Shown here: piece after piece, positions 38,250 to 48,380 of the stretch | Numbering within the stretch: position 1 is the first letter of the stretch | Layout: every line of letters starts with the position of its first letter | Source: Dehalococcoidia bacterium | Lineage (GTDB): Bacteria > Chloroflexota > Dehalococcoidia > UBA2979 | Reading direction: 5' to 3' | DNA length: 58,502 bases | Assembly (NCBI GenBank): GCA_029246995.1 | Contig: JAQWMB010000007.1 | Span: 115,575 to 174,076 of the forward strand | The notes under the pieces: model-generated | The model's database searches: none | The model's input: the letters and a program-made list of their open reading frames with translations, nothing else | Told to the model about the DNA's origin: nothing | Made by a program: the position numbers and the translations under genes

Positions 38250-38261
38250 ATAGGAGATAAG

Positions 38262-39245
38262 TTGCTTACAAAAAGAAAAAATACTCTTTTGGGTCTCGTA
38301 ATCGAGAAATACATAACGACAGCAACCCCAGTTAGCTCAAATTCTTTATCGGAGTCTAAAGAGCTCTCTGTATCTCCTGCAACCATAAGAAGCGAATTGG
38401 CTAATTTAGAAAACGAAGGATATATTACTCATAAACACACATCTTCAGGAAGAGTCCCGTGCGATATGGGTTATAGATATTATGTAAGAGATATTATGAA
38501 CGAAAAACCACCGACCTTTAATGATAGGCTTACAATAGAACATCAAATGCATCAAGTACAAGGAAATATTGACAGAAGGTTAGCTATTACGGCATCCATG
38601 CTTTCTTCACTTATTAACAATGCAGTTGTTATAACAAAAAAACAAAAAATGGCTGAATTGAACGACATAAAAATTTTTGATGTGTTGCCTGAAAGATTTT
38701 TGATATTAGTAATTTTTTCAGATGGAACAGTTAAAAAAGGCAGTATAGATAAAAAACGTTCTGTTCTAAGCAAGAAAATAATTTCCTTAGAAAGCTTAAA
38801 TACCATTGTTCGTCAATATTTTTTAAATAAAAAGATCAGCACTAGCGACGACATAGAAGAAGATTATCTCATAAAGGCAATTGAAATTATAATTACCGGA
38901 GAGGAATATGCAGGCAACGAAGAAACGTTCATTGAATGTGTTCCTGGTTTAATTGCGCAACAAGAATTTTCAACAAAAGAATCAATGTTGTCAGCATATG
39001 ATGCACTGGCTTCATTAAAGCATCAACCAATCAGTGTTCATAAACCAGATATTAAAAAAATGATCAGTGTATCAATTGGAGACGAAATACCAATAGTTCA
39101 TTTTAGAAATTTGAGCATTATTTCAGCTAGCTACAAATTAAGAGGAGAAACAACAGGAAGCATTATGGCAATAGGACCAAAGCGAATGCAGTACGGAAAA
39201 GTGATTCCGTTAGTTAGATATGTCGCAGATTTGTTGTCATATTAA
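38262..39245 (+). CDS. hrcA: Heat-inducible transcription repressor HrcA
   Basis: Repressor of the CIRCE regulon, 327 residues from TTG 38262. The open frame reaches further upstream through the operator, but a TAGGAG SD five bases before this TTG and the N-terminus LTKRKNTLLGLVIEKYITTATPVSSNSLSE (winged helix) fix the start. NEGYITHKHTSSGRVPCDMGYRYYV is the family signature. The C-terminal domain (PIVHFRNLSIISASYKLRGETTGSIMAIGPKRMQYGKVIPLV) is complete. It is the first gene of the heat-shock operon and autoregulated through CIRCE. Confidence 0.94.
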   Translation: MLTKRKNTLLGLVIEKYITTATPVSSNSLSESKELSVSPATIRSELANLENEGYITHKHTSSGRVPCDMGYRYYVRDIMNEKPPTFNDRLTIEHQMHQVQGNIDRRLAITASMLSSLINNAVVITKKQKMAELNDIKIFDVLPERFLILVIFSDGTVKKGSIDKKRSVLSKKIISLESLNTIVRQYFLNKKISTSDDIEEDYLIKAIEIIITGEEYAGNEETFIECVPGLIAQQEFSTKESMLSAYDALASLKHQPISVHKPDIKKMISVSIGDEIPIVHFRNLSIISASYKLRGETTGSIMAIGPKRMQYGKVIPLVRYVADLLSY

Positions 39246-39261
39246 GGATTAAGGTATAAAA

Positions 39262-39786
39262 ATGGTAAAAAAAGATAAACCAAAAAAAGTTGATAAAGTT
39301 GAAAAAGAGACTTTTGAAGAAAACATTAATCAATTAACTGAGGATTTAGAAGACTCTAATAATCAAAAAATGAGAGCAATAGCTGATTATCAGAATTTGA
39401 AAAGAAGAGTTGATGAAGAAAGAAGAAATAGACAAAAACAAGTAACAAGCGACGTGGTAACTTCTTTTCTCCCAATTTTAGATGATATAGATAGGGCTTT
39501 ATTAATTAGTAAGGATACTGCAATAGAAGAGAAGAGAAATAATAAACAAGAATGGATGAAAGGTATTCAGTTGGTGAAAGAGAAATTTTTAAATATACTG
39601 ACGGAAGAAGGAATTGAAGAGATCGATACCGATGTAGATTTTGATCCAAGGCTTCATGAAGCAATTGGATATGTTAATGGGAATGAAAATGAAATTATTG
39701 AAGTAGTTGAAAAAGGATTTTGTTTAGACGAAGTAGTTATAAGACCAGCAAGGGTAATAATAGGGCAGAAAAAAGAAACAAGTTAA
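39262..39786 (+). CDS. grpE: Nucleotide exchange factor GrpE
   Basis: The 174-residue co-chaperone of DnaK has a charged N-terminus, a long coiled-coil helix (about 15-60) containing [16 protein letters not shown], and the C-terminal beta domain [43 protein letters not shown]. It is 16 bases after hrcA and 19 before dnaK, with an AAGGATTAAGG SD. Confidence 0.95.
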   Translation: MVKKDKPKKVDKVEKETFEENINQLTEDLEDSNNQKMRAIADYQNLKRRVDEERRNRQKQVTSDVVTSFLPILDDIDRALLISKDTAIEEKRNNKQEWMKGIQLVKEKFLNILTEEGIEEIDTDVDFDPRLHEAIGYVNGNENEIIEVVEKGFCLDEVVIRPARVIIGQKKETS

Positions 39787-39805
39787 TCTTAGAAAGGATT
39801 TAAAA

Positions 39806-41692
39806 GTGGGATATGTAATTGGAATAGATTTAGGAACGACAAACTCTGTTGTGGCAGTTATGGAAGGCGGAGAACCAAACATCATTAGTAGCACAGAAGG
39901 TACGCGGACAACACCATCAATGGTAGCTTTAGGAAAAGATGGAGAACGGCTTGTTGGAACCTTGGCAAAAAGACAAGCAGTTACGAATCCAGAAGGAACA
40001 GTTTTTTCAATAAAGCGCCTAATGGGAAGAAAATTTGATGACAAACAAATCCAAGATTTTGCAAAAGTAGCTCCCTTTAAAGTATTAGGAAGAAAAAATG
40101 ACGATGCAGCAGTTCAAATGGGAGAAAAAGATTATTCACCGCCTGAAATCAGTGCAATGATTTTACAGAAACTTAAAGCAGATGCAGAAGCATATTTAAA
40201 TGGCGAGGTAACAGATGCAGTCATTACTGTACCTGCTTATTTTAATGATGCACAAAGACAAGCAACAAAAGATGCTGGTCAGATAGCAGGCTTAGAAGTT
40301 TTGAGAATTATTAATGAGCCTACAGCAGCATCTTTAGCATACGGACTTGACAAGAAAGAAGATCAAAATATCGTTGTCTATGATTTGGGAGGAGGAACTT
40401 TTGACGTATCAGTATTAGAAATAGGTGATGGAACCTTTCAAGTAAAAGCCACAAATGGTGACACTTTTTTAGGTGGAGATGATTTTGACAATGTTCTTAT
40501 CGATTATTTAGTTGAGGAGTTTAAAAAAGATCAAGGTATTGATTTATCAGAAGATAGAATGGCACTTCAAAGACTTAAAGAAGGTGGAGAAAAAGCCAAA
40601 ATAGAGCTTTCCTCAGCCCAACAAACAGAAGTTAACCTTCCTTTTATTACTGCAGACGCAACAGGGCCAAAGCACATGGTGGTCAACATCACAAGAGCAA
40701 AGCTTGAGCAGCTTGTTGGAGGGCTGGTTGAAAGAACACTAGAACCTATGCAAAAAGCTATTCAAGATTCAGGGATTAAAAAAGAAGACATTAATGAAAT
40801 TGTCTTAGTTGGTGGTATGACAAGAATGCCATTAGTACAAGCAAAAGTTTCTGAATATTTTAATAAAGAGCCAAATAGAGGTGTTAATCCAGATGAAGTT
40901 GTTGCAGCGGGGGCTGCAATCCAAGCAGGAGTCTTAAAAGGAGACGTGAAAGACGTTCTACTGTTAGACGTTACGCCGCTTTCGTTAGGGATCGAAACCT
41001 TAGGCGGAGTGTCAACTGCACTGATTGAACGAAACACAACCATACCAACATCAGCAAGCCAGGTGTTTTCAACTGCCGCAGACAATCAACCATCAGTAGA
41101 AATACATGTTCTACAAGGGGAAAGATCAATGGCAAACGACAACAAGTCTCTTGCAAGGTTTATCTTAGATGGTATCCTCCCTGCACCAAGAGGTGTTCCG
41201 CAGATAGAAGTTGAATTTAATATTGACGCTAATGGAATACTCAAGGTTTCAGCCAAGGATAAGGGAACTAATAAAGAACAAAATGTAACCGTTCAACCAT
41301 CATCAGGATTATCTGATGATGAAGTAGAAAAAATGCGTTCAGAGGCAGAAAAATTCGCGGATGACGATGAAAAAAAGAAAGAAGGGGTTGAAGTTAGAAA
41401 TCAAGCAGAAGCAGCGGTTTATCAAGCAGAGAAGACAGTTAATGAGAATAAGGATAAAATTGACGAGAAGCTCAAGGAAAAAATAGAAGCTTCTATCGGA
41501 GAACTTAAGAAAGCACTCGAAACAGAAGAAGACGAAGTTATTAAAAGTTCTCTTGAAAAGCTTATGGTTGACATGCAAGAGTTGGGTAATGAGGTCTATT
41601 CTAATCAAGAGGACGACAGCACACCAGCAACAGACGAAGAAGAAGCTCAAGAGGAGCCGGAAGCAGTTGACGGAGAATTTAGAGAAGTATAG
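39806..41692 (+). CDS. dnaK: Chaperone protein DnaK (Hsp70)
   Basis: The 628-residue Hsp70 begins [21 protein letters not shown] (nucleotide binding). It has [44 protein letters not shown], the linker [19 protein letters not shown] and a substrate domain with [18 protein letters not shown]. The C-terminus ends in an acidic Glu-rich tail. The start is GTG at 39806, preceded by AGAAAGGAT. It is transcribed with hrcA, grpE and dnaJ and so controlled by CIRCE. Confidence 0.97.
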   Translation: MGYVIGIDLGTTNSVVAVMEGGEPNIISSTEGTRTTPSMVALGKDGERLVGTLAKRQAVTNPEGTVFSIKRLMGRKFDDKQIQDFAKVAPFKVLGRKNDDAAVQMGEKDYSPPEISAMILQKLKADAEAYLNGEVTDAVITVPAYFNDAQRQATKDAGQIAGLEVLRIINEPTAASLAYGLDKKEDQNIVVYDLGGGTFDVSVLEIGDGTFQVKATNGDTFLGGDDFDNVLIDYLVEEFKKDQGIDLSEDRMALQRLKEGGEKAKIELSSAQQTEVNLPFITADATGPKHMVVNITRAKLEQLVGGLVERTLEPMQKAIQDSGIKKEDINEIVLVGGMTRMPLVQAKVSEYFNKEPNRGVNPDEVVAAGAAIQAGVLKGDVKDVLLLDVTPLSLGIETLGGVSTALIERNTTIPTSASQVFSTAADNQPSVEIHVLQGERSMANDNKSLARFILDGILPAPRGVPQIEVEFNIDANGILKVSAKDKGTNKEQNVTVQPSSGLSDDEVEKMRSEAEKFADDDEKKKEGVEVRNQAEAAVYQAEKTVNENKDKIDEKLKEKIEASIGELKKALETEEDEVIKSSLEKLMVDMQELGNEVYSNQEDDSTPATDEEEAQEEPEAVDGEFREV

Positions 41693-41718
41693 TTAGAGTA
41701 TGTTTAGGGTAAAAATCT

Positions 41719-42837
41719 ATGACACAAAAAGATTTGTATGCAGTCTTAGAAATAGAAAAAAACTCTTCAGCAGAAGATGTAAAAAAATCTTTTAGAAGAT
41801 TAGCAATGCAGTATCATCCTGATAAAAACAAAGAGGATAATGCAGAAGAAAAATTTAAAGAAATTTCTTTTGCATATAATATTTTGTCTGATCCAGAAAA
41901 AAGAAATCGTTACGACTCTTTTGGTATTGACGGAGTATCTGGAGATCAGGCAAATTATTCAGACTTTAGTAATTTTGGTGGATTGGGCGATATATTTGAT
42001 GCATTTTTCCAGGGAGCAACAAATCAAAAGCAATCTAATTTGCAGGGAACAGATATCTCAATAGAACTTAAAATAAGCCTTGAAGAATCACACAATGGTG
42101 TTAAGAAGCAAGTGTTATATGAAAGGAATACATCTTGTAAGACATGTAAAAACTCTGGTCAAAAAGAAGGAACAGACCTTGGCAAATGTAACGAATGTGG
42201 AGGATCTGGTGAGATTAGAAGAGTTGAGAGACAACTCTTTGGTCAATTTGTAAATGTAATGAGCTGTAATATGTGTACTGGTCAAGGCAAAGTAGTAACG
42301 GACCCATGTGATGAATGTAGTGGTTTTGGAATTAAGTTAGATCAAACAGAAAAGAGCATTGATATTCCAAAAGGAATAAGAACAGGTCAGAAAATACGTG
42401 TTAATAGCTTTGGGAACTCTGGTATAAGAGGAGGAACAGCAGGAGATCTATACATACACCTTAATATACCTGAGCACGAAACCTTTAAAAGAGTCGAAGA
42501 CAACCTAATTTATGAGCTGCCGGTCAGCATACCAAATGCACTGCTTGGATTTGAAGAAGATATTCCTTTAATAAATCAAGAAAAAAACCATATGATGAAA
42601 TTTAAGCCAGGAGTACAGCATACTGAGGTTTTTCGTATAAAAAATAAAGGAATGCCTAAATTGAACAGCTCATCATATGGCGATCTCATAGTTATTGCCA
42701 ACATTATAATTCCTAAGAAAATATCTAAAGAAGAAAAAAAATTGATAGATACACTCAGGCAGACATTAAAAGTTGAATCAAAAAAAATACCGGAAGAGCT
42801 CTCAGTTTTGCATAAACTCGGAATTAATTTTGACTAG
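41719..42837 (+). CDS. dnaJ: Chaperone protein DnaJ
   Basis: The 372-residue co-chaperone has a J-domain (1-70) with the HPD motif in MQYHPDKNKE, a G/F-type region with weak glycine content, four zinc repeats (CKTCKNSG, CNECGGSG, CNMCTGQG, CDECSGFG) and the C-terminal substrate domain. The first repeat has Asn where the usual CxxCxGxG has Gly. It follows dnaK by 26 bases; its 3-prime end overlaps the rsmE start. Confidence 0.95.
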   Translation: MTQKDLYAVLEIEKNSSAEDVKKSFRRLAMQYHPDKNKEDNAEEKFKEISFAYNILSDPEKRNRYDSFGIDGVSGDQANYSDFSNFGGLGDIFDAFFQGATNQKQSNLQGTDISIELKISLEESHNGVKKQVLYERNTSCKTCKNSGQKEGTDLGKCNECGGSGEIRRVERQLFGQFVNVMSCNMCTGQGKVVTDPCDECSGFGIKLDQTEKSIDIPKGIRTGQKIRVNSFGNSGIRGGTAGDLYIHLNIPEHETFKRVEDNLIYELPVSIPNALLGFEEDIPLINQEKNHMMKFKPGVQHTEVFRIKNKGMPKLNSSSYGDLIVIANIIIPKKISKEEKKLIDTLRQTLKVESKKIPEELSVLHKLGINFD

Positions 42838-43558
42838 AATTTATTGTCCTAATTTTTTTATTAATAATTCTACAGAGTCTATTAATGATTCATCCATTAT
42901 TCATAGATTGAATAATGTTTTAAGAATAAAACCAGGGGAAAAAATTGAAATATTTAACAAAGAAGGAAAAATTTTTTATGTTGAAATAGAAAAAAGTACA
43001 GAAAAAAAAATTGAAGTCAAAATTATTAATGTTTATGCTGAACGACAAGAAGAAAGCAGTGAAATTATTTTAGCAGTAGCATTCCCAAAAGGAAAAAGAG
43101 GAGAGTGGATTATAGAAAAAGCCACAGAGATAGGCGTAAAAAAAATTATTATTTTACAAACTGATAGAAGCATCATGAAGCCTGGCGAAGGCAGAATCAA
43201 TAAATGGAGACAAATAGCGCTACATGCTAGTGAGCAATCAAAAAGAACTGAAGTACCAGAAATAAATTTTGGGAACATTAACTCAATAAAAGGTATAAAA
43301 ATTGCTGCAATTTTAGGGTCTCGCCTATCAATTAAAGAAACACTCGAAGAAAGACAAGAAATACCAAAAACAATTACTTATATAGTAGGACCAGAAGGAG
43401 ATTGGACAGAAGAAGAAAAAAAAGATCTTCTAGAAACAGGAGCAAATCCAGTAACTTTAGGGAGCACCACCTTAAGAGTAGAAACGGCAGCATTGTACGG
43501 AGTTGCTGTTATATCGGAGTGGATAAAAAAGAACACAAAAAAATCAAAAGAATATTAA
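42830..43558 (+). CDS. rsmE: 16S rRNA m3U1498 methyltransferase RsmE
   Basis: SPOUT-class methyltransferase of 242 residues started at TTG 42830, which lies inside the end of dnaJ; the frame is open further upstream but those residues are dnaJ out of frame. HRLNNVLRIKPGEKIEIFN is the N-terminal PUA-like domain. AVAFPKGKRGEWIIEKATEIGVKKI, SEQSKRTEVPEI, YIVGPEGDWTEEEK and VTLGSTTLRVETAALYGVAVI are the SPOUT knot motifs. The dnaJ-rsmE pairing is common in bacteria. Confidence 0.92.
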   Translation: MTRIYCPNFFINNSTESINDSSIIHRLNNVLRIKPGEKIEIFNKEGKIFYVEIEKSTEKKIEVKIINVYAERQEESSEIILAVAFPKGKRGEWIIEKATEIGVKKIIILQTDRSIMKPGEGRINKWRQIALHASEQSKRTEVPEINFGNINSIKGIKIAAILGSRLSIKETLEERQEIPKTITYIVGPEGDWTEEEKKDLLETGANPVTLGSTTLRVETAALYGVAVISEWIKKNTKKSKEY

Positions 43559-44601
43559 AATAAAGAATCCTGAGTCCAAGCAAGCGGATCTGTTAAAACC
43601 CCCCAAACAGATACCTCCCAATGAAGATGCGGGCCTGTTGAAGCCCCAGAAATACCAACCAAGCCTATTAAATCACCCTTTTCAACTATTTCACCAGCAC
43701 TAACTAGCGTGGAGCTTAAATGAGCAAAGCTTGATTGAACGCCAGCACCATGATCGAGGTATATTAACATTCCTCTTAAAGGAGAAAAATCTACTCGCTT
43801 TATAATTCCTTTGGCTGGAGCAAATACTTTCGTATACTGATCTGCACCAATATCAAGCCCTAAGTGAAAAGAAGAAATAGGTTGTTTATTGTAAGATCTT
43901 CCAACACCGAACATTGTAGTAATGCTGCCCAAACATGGAAAATCAAAAGAACCAGACCAATATTGACCTACAGAAAACACGAGCGATGTCTCAGATCTTA
44001 TTTCAGCATCTCTTTTAACTGCATTTTCAGAAAAAGAAGTTGACAAAACTTCATGTGACAATTCAATATAATCAAAACCTCTATCCTTTTTTAAAATTTG
44101 AATGTCGTTATTGTTATTAAAAATAGTAGTGGTCTTAGATAACTTCGGGATAGTTAGTTTATAGATACCTTCTTTCGTTTCTAAAGGAACACCTATGTAA
44201 GTACTAAAGTTACCTAAGCTATCTCGAAAAATAGGAAAACTTTTATCAAGAAATAAAATGGAAGTATTGTCATTAACATTTCCACTAATCTCAACTTTAA
44301 AAAACTCACCACTATTAATGATTCTGGGAGAAATATCTATATAAATGATATTTAATTCAGTAGTTAAAGAAACAAGATCAGCTTTGTTCAAGTTATCATT
44401 AGGAATTACAGAAGATTCTTTTAAGGACGATATAGTATCAGTTTTATTTTTTTGACTAGGCACTAAAGAGTTGTCAGACTTTTGAGGAATAGGGAGGTTG
44501 ACTGGTTCTATTTGATTATATTTAACCCAGTCAAAGTATTCATTGGATAGTAAAAAAACGAAAAGAAAAAAAAGAGATGAAAGAAATAATTTTTTAAACA
44601 T
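43555..44601 (-). CDS. M23-family peptidoglycan peptidase-like membrane protein
   Basis: From ATG 44601 the 348-residue protein has an N-terminal anchor or signal (about 2-18, LFLSSLFFLFVFLL) and a Ser/Asn-rich linker. A beta-rich region of about 80-180 residues (IDISPRIINSGEFFKVEISG onward) may be an immunoglobulin-like domain. The C-terminal M23 domain has SSFHLGLDIGA (H-x3-D), SSFAHLS and GPHLHWEVSVWG (H-x-H). A GTG at 44607 would add two residues. The stop overlaps the rsmE stop region by four bases. It is the third M23 protein in the window. Confidence 0.85.
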   Translation of the reverse strand: MFKKLFLSSLFFLFVFLLSNEYFDWVKYNQIEPVNLPIPQKSDNSLVPSQKNKTDTISSLKESSVIPNDNLNKADLVSLTTELNIIYIDISPRIINSGEFFKVEISGNVNDNTSILFLDKSFPIFRDSLGNFSTYIGVPLETKEGIYKLTIPKLSKTTTIFNNNNDIQILKKDRGFDYIELSHEVLSTSFSENAVKRDAEIRSETSLVFSVGQYWSGSFDFPCLGSITTMFGVGRSYNKQPISSFHLGLDIGADQYTKVFAPAKGIIKRVDFSPLRGMLIYLDHGAGVQSSFAHLSSTLVSAGEIVEKGDLIGLVGISGASTGPHLHWEVSVWGVLTDPLAWTQDSLF

Positions 44602-44674
44602 CGGCACTACCCAAATTAAAGTTAATTCTCTGTAAGAGTAAGTTATTTTCTAACTATATGGAACTGGATGAATT

Positions 44675-47600
44675 CTAAATTGCTGACAAAGAAGAAGACT
44701 GTGTTTCACGATCGTAAATTATTTCACCCAAAACTCCTAAAAGTATTTTAATATCCCTAATTAACGAAGGATCTACAAGGGTATTGCACACAAATAAGCG
44801 TTCTTTATCTCCATTTAATGAGTTAATATGTAAATAAACAGGAATGTCGCCAGTTTTTTCATTAATTAGGTTAAAAATTCTAGACAGTCGTCTTTTATCT
44901 GCATTAATATCATTCGTTTCATCAATATATATATCTAAGCCAGCACTCTTATTTGACCTGACATCCATCTGATTAAAACTTTCTATATTATTTTTTTGAG
45001 TTGTTTGTTTTTTTTGAACAATAGGGCTCAGTTTAGTAATATTATTTTTTTTAAAACCAATAACTGTTTCAGTTTCTCTGTCATATCCATAAACAGCATT
45101 GGCCTGTAACGACAGACCCCGATTACGATTTTGAATTAAAACATCAACTAAAAGTACATTCCCTGGAATTAACAAAGACTCGAAAGACTGAAGTTTTTCT
45201 GGCCACATGACAAGCTCTATGCTATTAGTGAGATCTTCTAATACAAATAAAGCGAAACGTTTATTATACTTCGTTGTTCTGAAGTTAACAGATTTTAATA
45301 CACCACCAATACGTTGGCTGGTATTAGAGAGACTTTCGTTAATGTTTGAAATATCAGAAGTAAACAGTGAAGAAATATTTTCAGAAGCTTTCAAAAAAGG
45401 GTGTTCCGAAAAATAAAAACCTGTAAGGTCTTTTTCCCAAGCACCAAATTGATCCGCAGTATAGTTGCTTTGCGTTAAATCAAGTTTTGGTAAAGGCATT
45501 ATTTGTTCATCTCCAAACAAATCAAACATTGATTTTTGACCAGTATCTTTCAATTTCCTTTCCATGTTGCTTAGATTAATAATTTGTTCCAAGCTATCTA
45601 TAGTAGTATTACGGTCAGCTAAAGAATCAAATGCACCACATTTAGATAATGATTCTAAAACACGTTTATTTATAACTTTAGAAGCTGAACGTCGTGAAAA
45701 ATTTTCCAATGATAAATATTTTTTATTCTCTTCCCTTTCTGAAATGATGTTTGCGGCTGTTGATGTACCAACATTTTTGATACGGCTTAAGCCAAACCTG
45801 ATAGACGCGTTGCCTTCTATATTTTTCTCAATAGAAAAATTGCTAAGAGAGCTATTAACGCATGGGGGCAAGATATCAATGCCTAGTTTTTTACATTCAG
45901 CTAAGGTGGGAGAGATTTTGTCTTGATTATTACCAATGCTGTTTCCTGAAGTACATAAAACAGCTGCCATAAACTCAACAGGATAATGAGCTTTTAAATA
46001 AGCTGTTTGGTAAGCAATAGTTGCATATGAAAAAGCATGAGCTTTATTAAAAGCGTATCCAGCAAAAGGTTCAATTAAATTGAATATTTCATCCGCTATT
46101 TTTTCATCGTACCCATTTTCTAAAGCACCAGAAAGAAAACGTTCTTTTTCGGCTGCCATAACCTCAGGGATTTTTTTACCCATAGCCTTTCTCATGACAT
46201 CTGCCTGTCCTAAAGAGTAGCCAGCAAAAATCCTTACGATCTGAAGAACCTGATCTTGATATGTTATAACACCATAGGTTTCATCTAAAATAGAGGCGAG
46301 GTCATTGTGAAGATATTTAGGAGTAGACCGCTTGTGTTTGACTTCTATATAATGAGGAATTTGTTCCATTGGGCCCGGCCTATATAAAGCAACCATGGCG
46401 GCAATTTCAACAATATTTTGTGGCTTTAATTCTTTCACATAGCTGCGCATTCCATTGCTTTCCATTTGGAAAATACCAAAAGTTTTAGCCTCTGAAAACA
46501 ATTCAATTGTTTCTGGATCTCCGTCATCTAAATTGTCTAAATCTATATCAAGTCCTTGGTTTTCTTGAATAAAAACAAGTGCTTTTTCTAAAACTGTTAG
46601 GTTGGCAAGGCCTAAGTAATCCATTTTTAAAAGACCAATCCGAGCGATATCATCCATTGCAAATTGAGTTGTTGGTACAACCTCACTTGTAGAAGACTGT
46701 TTTGAAGAAGTCGGTCGCTGAAGAGGGACAATTTTTTCTAGTGGTTCTGCTGATATAACAATACCAGCAGCATGAGTGCTAGCGTGCCGAGCAATACCTT
46801 CTATGCCTAGGGCATTGTCGAGCAGATCTTTTATGCCGACATTATTTTTATATAGATCGTTCATTTCTGGAGAAGAATTAATAGCTTCGTCAATAGAAAT
46901 ATTTAAGACATCAGGTACAAGCTTGGCAATCTTGTCTACTTCTTCATAAGAAATTCCTAAAGCTCTGCCTGCATCGCGAATAGAAGCTTTAGCACCCATT
47001 CGCCCAAAAGTGATTATTTGTGCCACTCTATCATGACCATATTTGTCAGCGGTATATTTAATAATGTCATCTCTTTTATTATCTGGGAAATCGAAATCTA
47101 CATCAGGCATTTCTTTTCTCTCAGGATTCAAAAATCGCTCAAAAACAAGATTATATTGAGTTGGTTCTATGTTGGTCACTCCTAGGCAATAAAGGATCAT
47201 AGAAGCTGCCGCTGAACCCCTGACACCAATCCGTATTTTCTCTCTTTTTGCGTACTGGGCAATATCATTTACAATAAGAATGTATTCTACAAAACCAGTT
47301 TCTTCGACAATACTGAGTTCATAATCTAGACGTTTTCGCTGTTCTTCACTAACGGCGTTATATCTTTCTTTAACACCAACTTCACATAAATAGCGCAAAT
47401 GTTCCACAGGTGTTTTGTTTTCGATTATATCTCCTTGAGGCAGCAATGTTCTATTAAAAGACAGTTCCAGTTCTACTTCATCTGCTATTTTTTGGGTATT
47501 ATTAATTGCTTCTGGGTATTCTTTAAATATTTTTTGCATTTCTTCTGTGTTTTTGAGATAAAAAGAATCACCATCAAGCTTAAAACGCTTAGGGTCATCC

Positions 47601-48277
47601 ATTGTTGTGTTTGTGCCGATACACAAAAGTAGATCATGAAATCTATGTTGGCTCTTGTGAGTGTAATGAGAGTCATTAGTGGCAACTAATTCAACGGAAA
47701 ATTCTTTTGCAAGACTTACTAAAGATGGTGTCAACTTAGAAAATTGTTGTTGGCTGTGCTCCTGGATTTCAATATAGTAATCTGTACCAAAAGTTTCTTT
47801 ATACCACCGTATTGTTTCTTTTGCTTTTCCAGTATCGTTTGCTAATAATCCGCTCATTAGTTCTCCAGAAGGACAACCGGACAAGACAATAATTCCTTCT
47901 TTATGTTGTTCTAATAATTCCCTATCGATCCTTGGTTTATAGTAAAAACCATCCAAGTGAGAGACAGAGGTTAATTTTAGTAAATTGTTATAGCCTGTAT
48001 TATTTTTTGCTAAAAGAGTTAAATGATAAGGAGACCTTTCTGATGTATTTTTATTCATATGTGATGTATGAGCAACATAAGCCTCAATGCCAACAATTGG
48101 CTTTATGCCTTCCTTTTTTGCTTCAAAATAAAACTCTAGTGCTCCGTGCATCACTCCATGATCTGTGATGGCAAGAGCAGTTTGTTTATTTTGTTTTGCC
48201 GCTTGAATTAATTCTTTAATCTTAGACATGCCGTCCAGTAGAGAGTATTCAGTATGAGTATGTAGGTGTACAAACAT
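44675..48277 (-). CDS. dnaE: DNA polymerase III alpha subunit
   Basis: Replicative polymerase of 1200 residues. The N-terminal PHP domain starts MFVHLHTHTEYSLLDGMSK with TDHGVMHGALEFYFEA, keeping the histidine motifs that are lost in the E. coli protein, so PHP proofreading is possible. The polymerase core has EMPDVDFDFPDNKRDDIIKYTADKYG (catalytic Asp pair), AGYAFNKAHAFSYATIAYQTAYLKAHYP and the helix-hairpin-helix region. An OB domain (IGGVLKSVNFRTTKYNKRFALFVLED) is near the C-terminus. Expressed from its own leader (48278-48380). Confidence 0.96.
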   Translation of the reverse strand: MFVHLHTHTEYSLLDGMSKIKELIQAAKQNKQTALAITDHGVMHGALEFYFEAKKEGIKPIVGIEAYVAHTSHMNKNTSERSPYHLTLLAKNNTGYNNLLKLTSVSHLDGFYYKPRIDRELLEQHKEGIIVLSGCPSGELMSGLLANDTGKAKETIRWYKETFGTDYYIEIQEHSQQQFSKLTPSLVSLAKEFSVELVATNDSHYTHKSQHRFHDLLLCIGTNTTMDDPKRFKLDGDSFYLKNTEEMQKIFKEYPEAINNTQKIADEVELELSFNRTLLPQGDIIENKTPVEHLRYLCEVGVKERYNAVSEEQRKRLDYELSIVEETGFVEYILIVNDIAQYAKREKIRIGVRGSAAASMILYCLGVTNIEPTQYNLVFERFLNPERKEMPDVDFDFPDNKRDDIIKYTADKYGHDRVAQIITFGRMGAKASIRDAGRALGISYEEVDKIAKLVPDVLNISIDEAINSSPEMNDLYKNNVGIKDLLDNALGIEGIARHASTHAAGIVISAEPLEKIVPLQRPTSSKQSSTSEVVPTTQFAMDDIARIGLLKMDYLGLANLTVLEKALVFIQENQGLDIDLDNLDDGDPETIELFSEAKTFGIFQMESNGMRSYVKELKPQNIVEIAAMVALYRPGPMEQIPHYIEVKHKRSTPKYLHNDLASILDETYGVITYQDQVLQIVRIFAGYSLGQADVMRKAMGKKIPEVMAAEKERFLSGALENGYDEKIADEIFNLIEPFAGYAFNKAHAFSYATIAYQTAYLKAHYPVEFMAAVLCTSGNSIGNNQDKISPTLAECKKLGIDILPPCVNSSLSNFSIEKNIEGNASIRFGLSRIKNVGTSTAANIISEREENKKYLSLENFSRRSASKVINKRVLESLSKCGAFDSLADRNTTIDSLEQIINLSNMERKLKDTGQKSMFDLFGDEQIMPLPKLDLTQSNYTADQFGAWEKDLTGFYFSEHPFLKASENISSLFTSDISNINESLSNTSQRIGGVLKSVNFRTTKYNKRFALFVLEDLTNSIELVMWPEKLQSFESLLIPGNVLLVDVLIQNRNRGLSLQANAVYGYDRETETVIGFKKNNITKLSPIVQKKQTTQKNNIESFNQMDVRSNKSAGLDIYIDETNDINADKRRLSRIFNLINEKTGDIPVYLHINSLNGDKERLFVCNTLVDPSLIRDIKILLGVLGEIIYDRETQSSSLSAI

Positions 48278-48380
48278 GTTTCTTCTTAGTTCTAAATGTA
48301 TAAACGAGTATACACTATATCATTTTTCAGGGATTAGAATATTAAACTATATAAGCAACTATTTCTAGTAGGTATCTTGT

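Noticed and set aside
38208-38261. Longer hrcA start upstream of TTG 38262
   Set aside because: It would place the CIRCE operator inside the coding region and adds residues not like HrcA.
41303-41326. Inverted repeat with 9-bp arms and 6-base loop in dnaK
   Set aside because: It is explained by repeated Ser/Asp codons of the conserved SSGLSDDEV segment.
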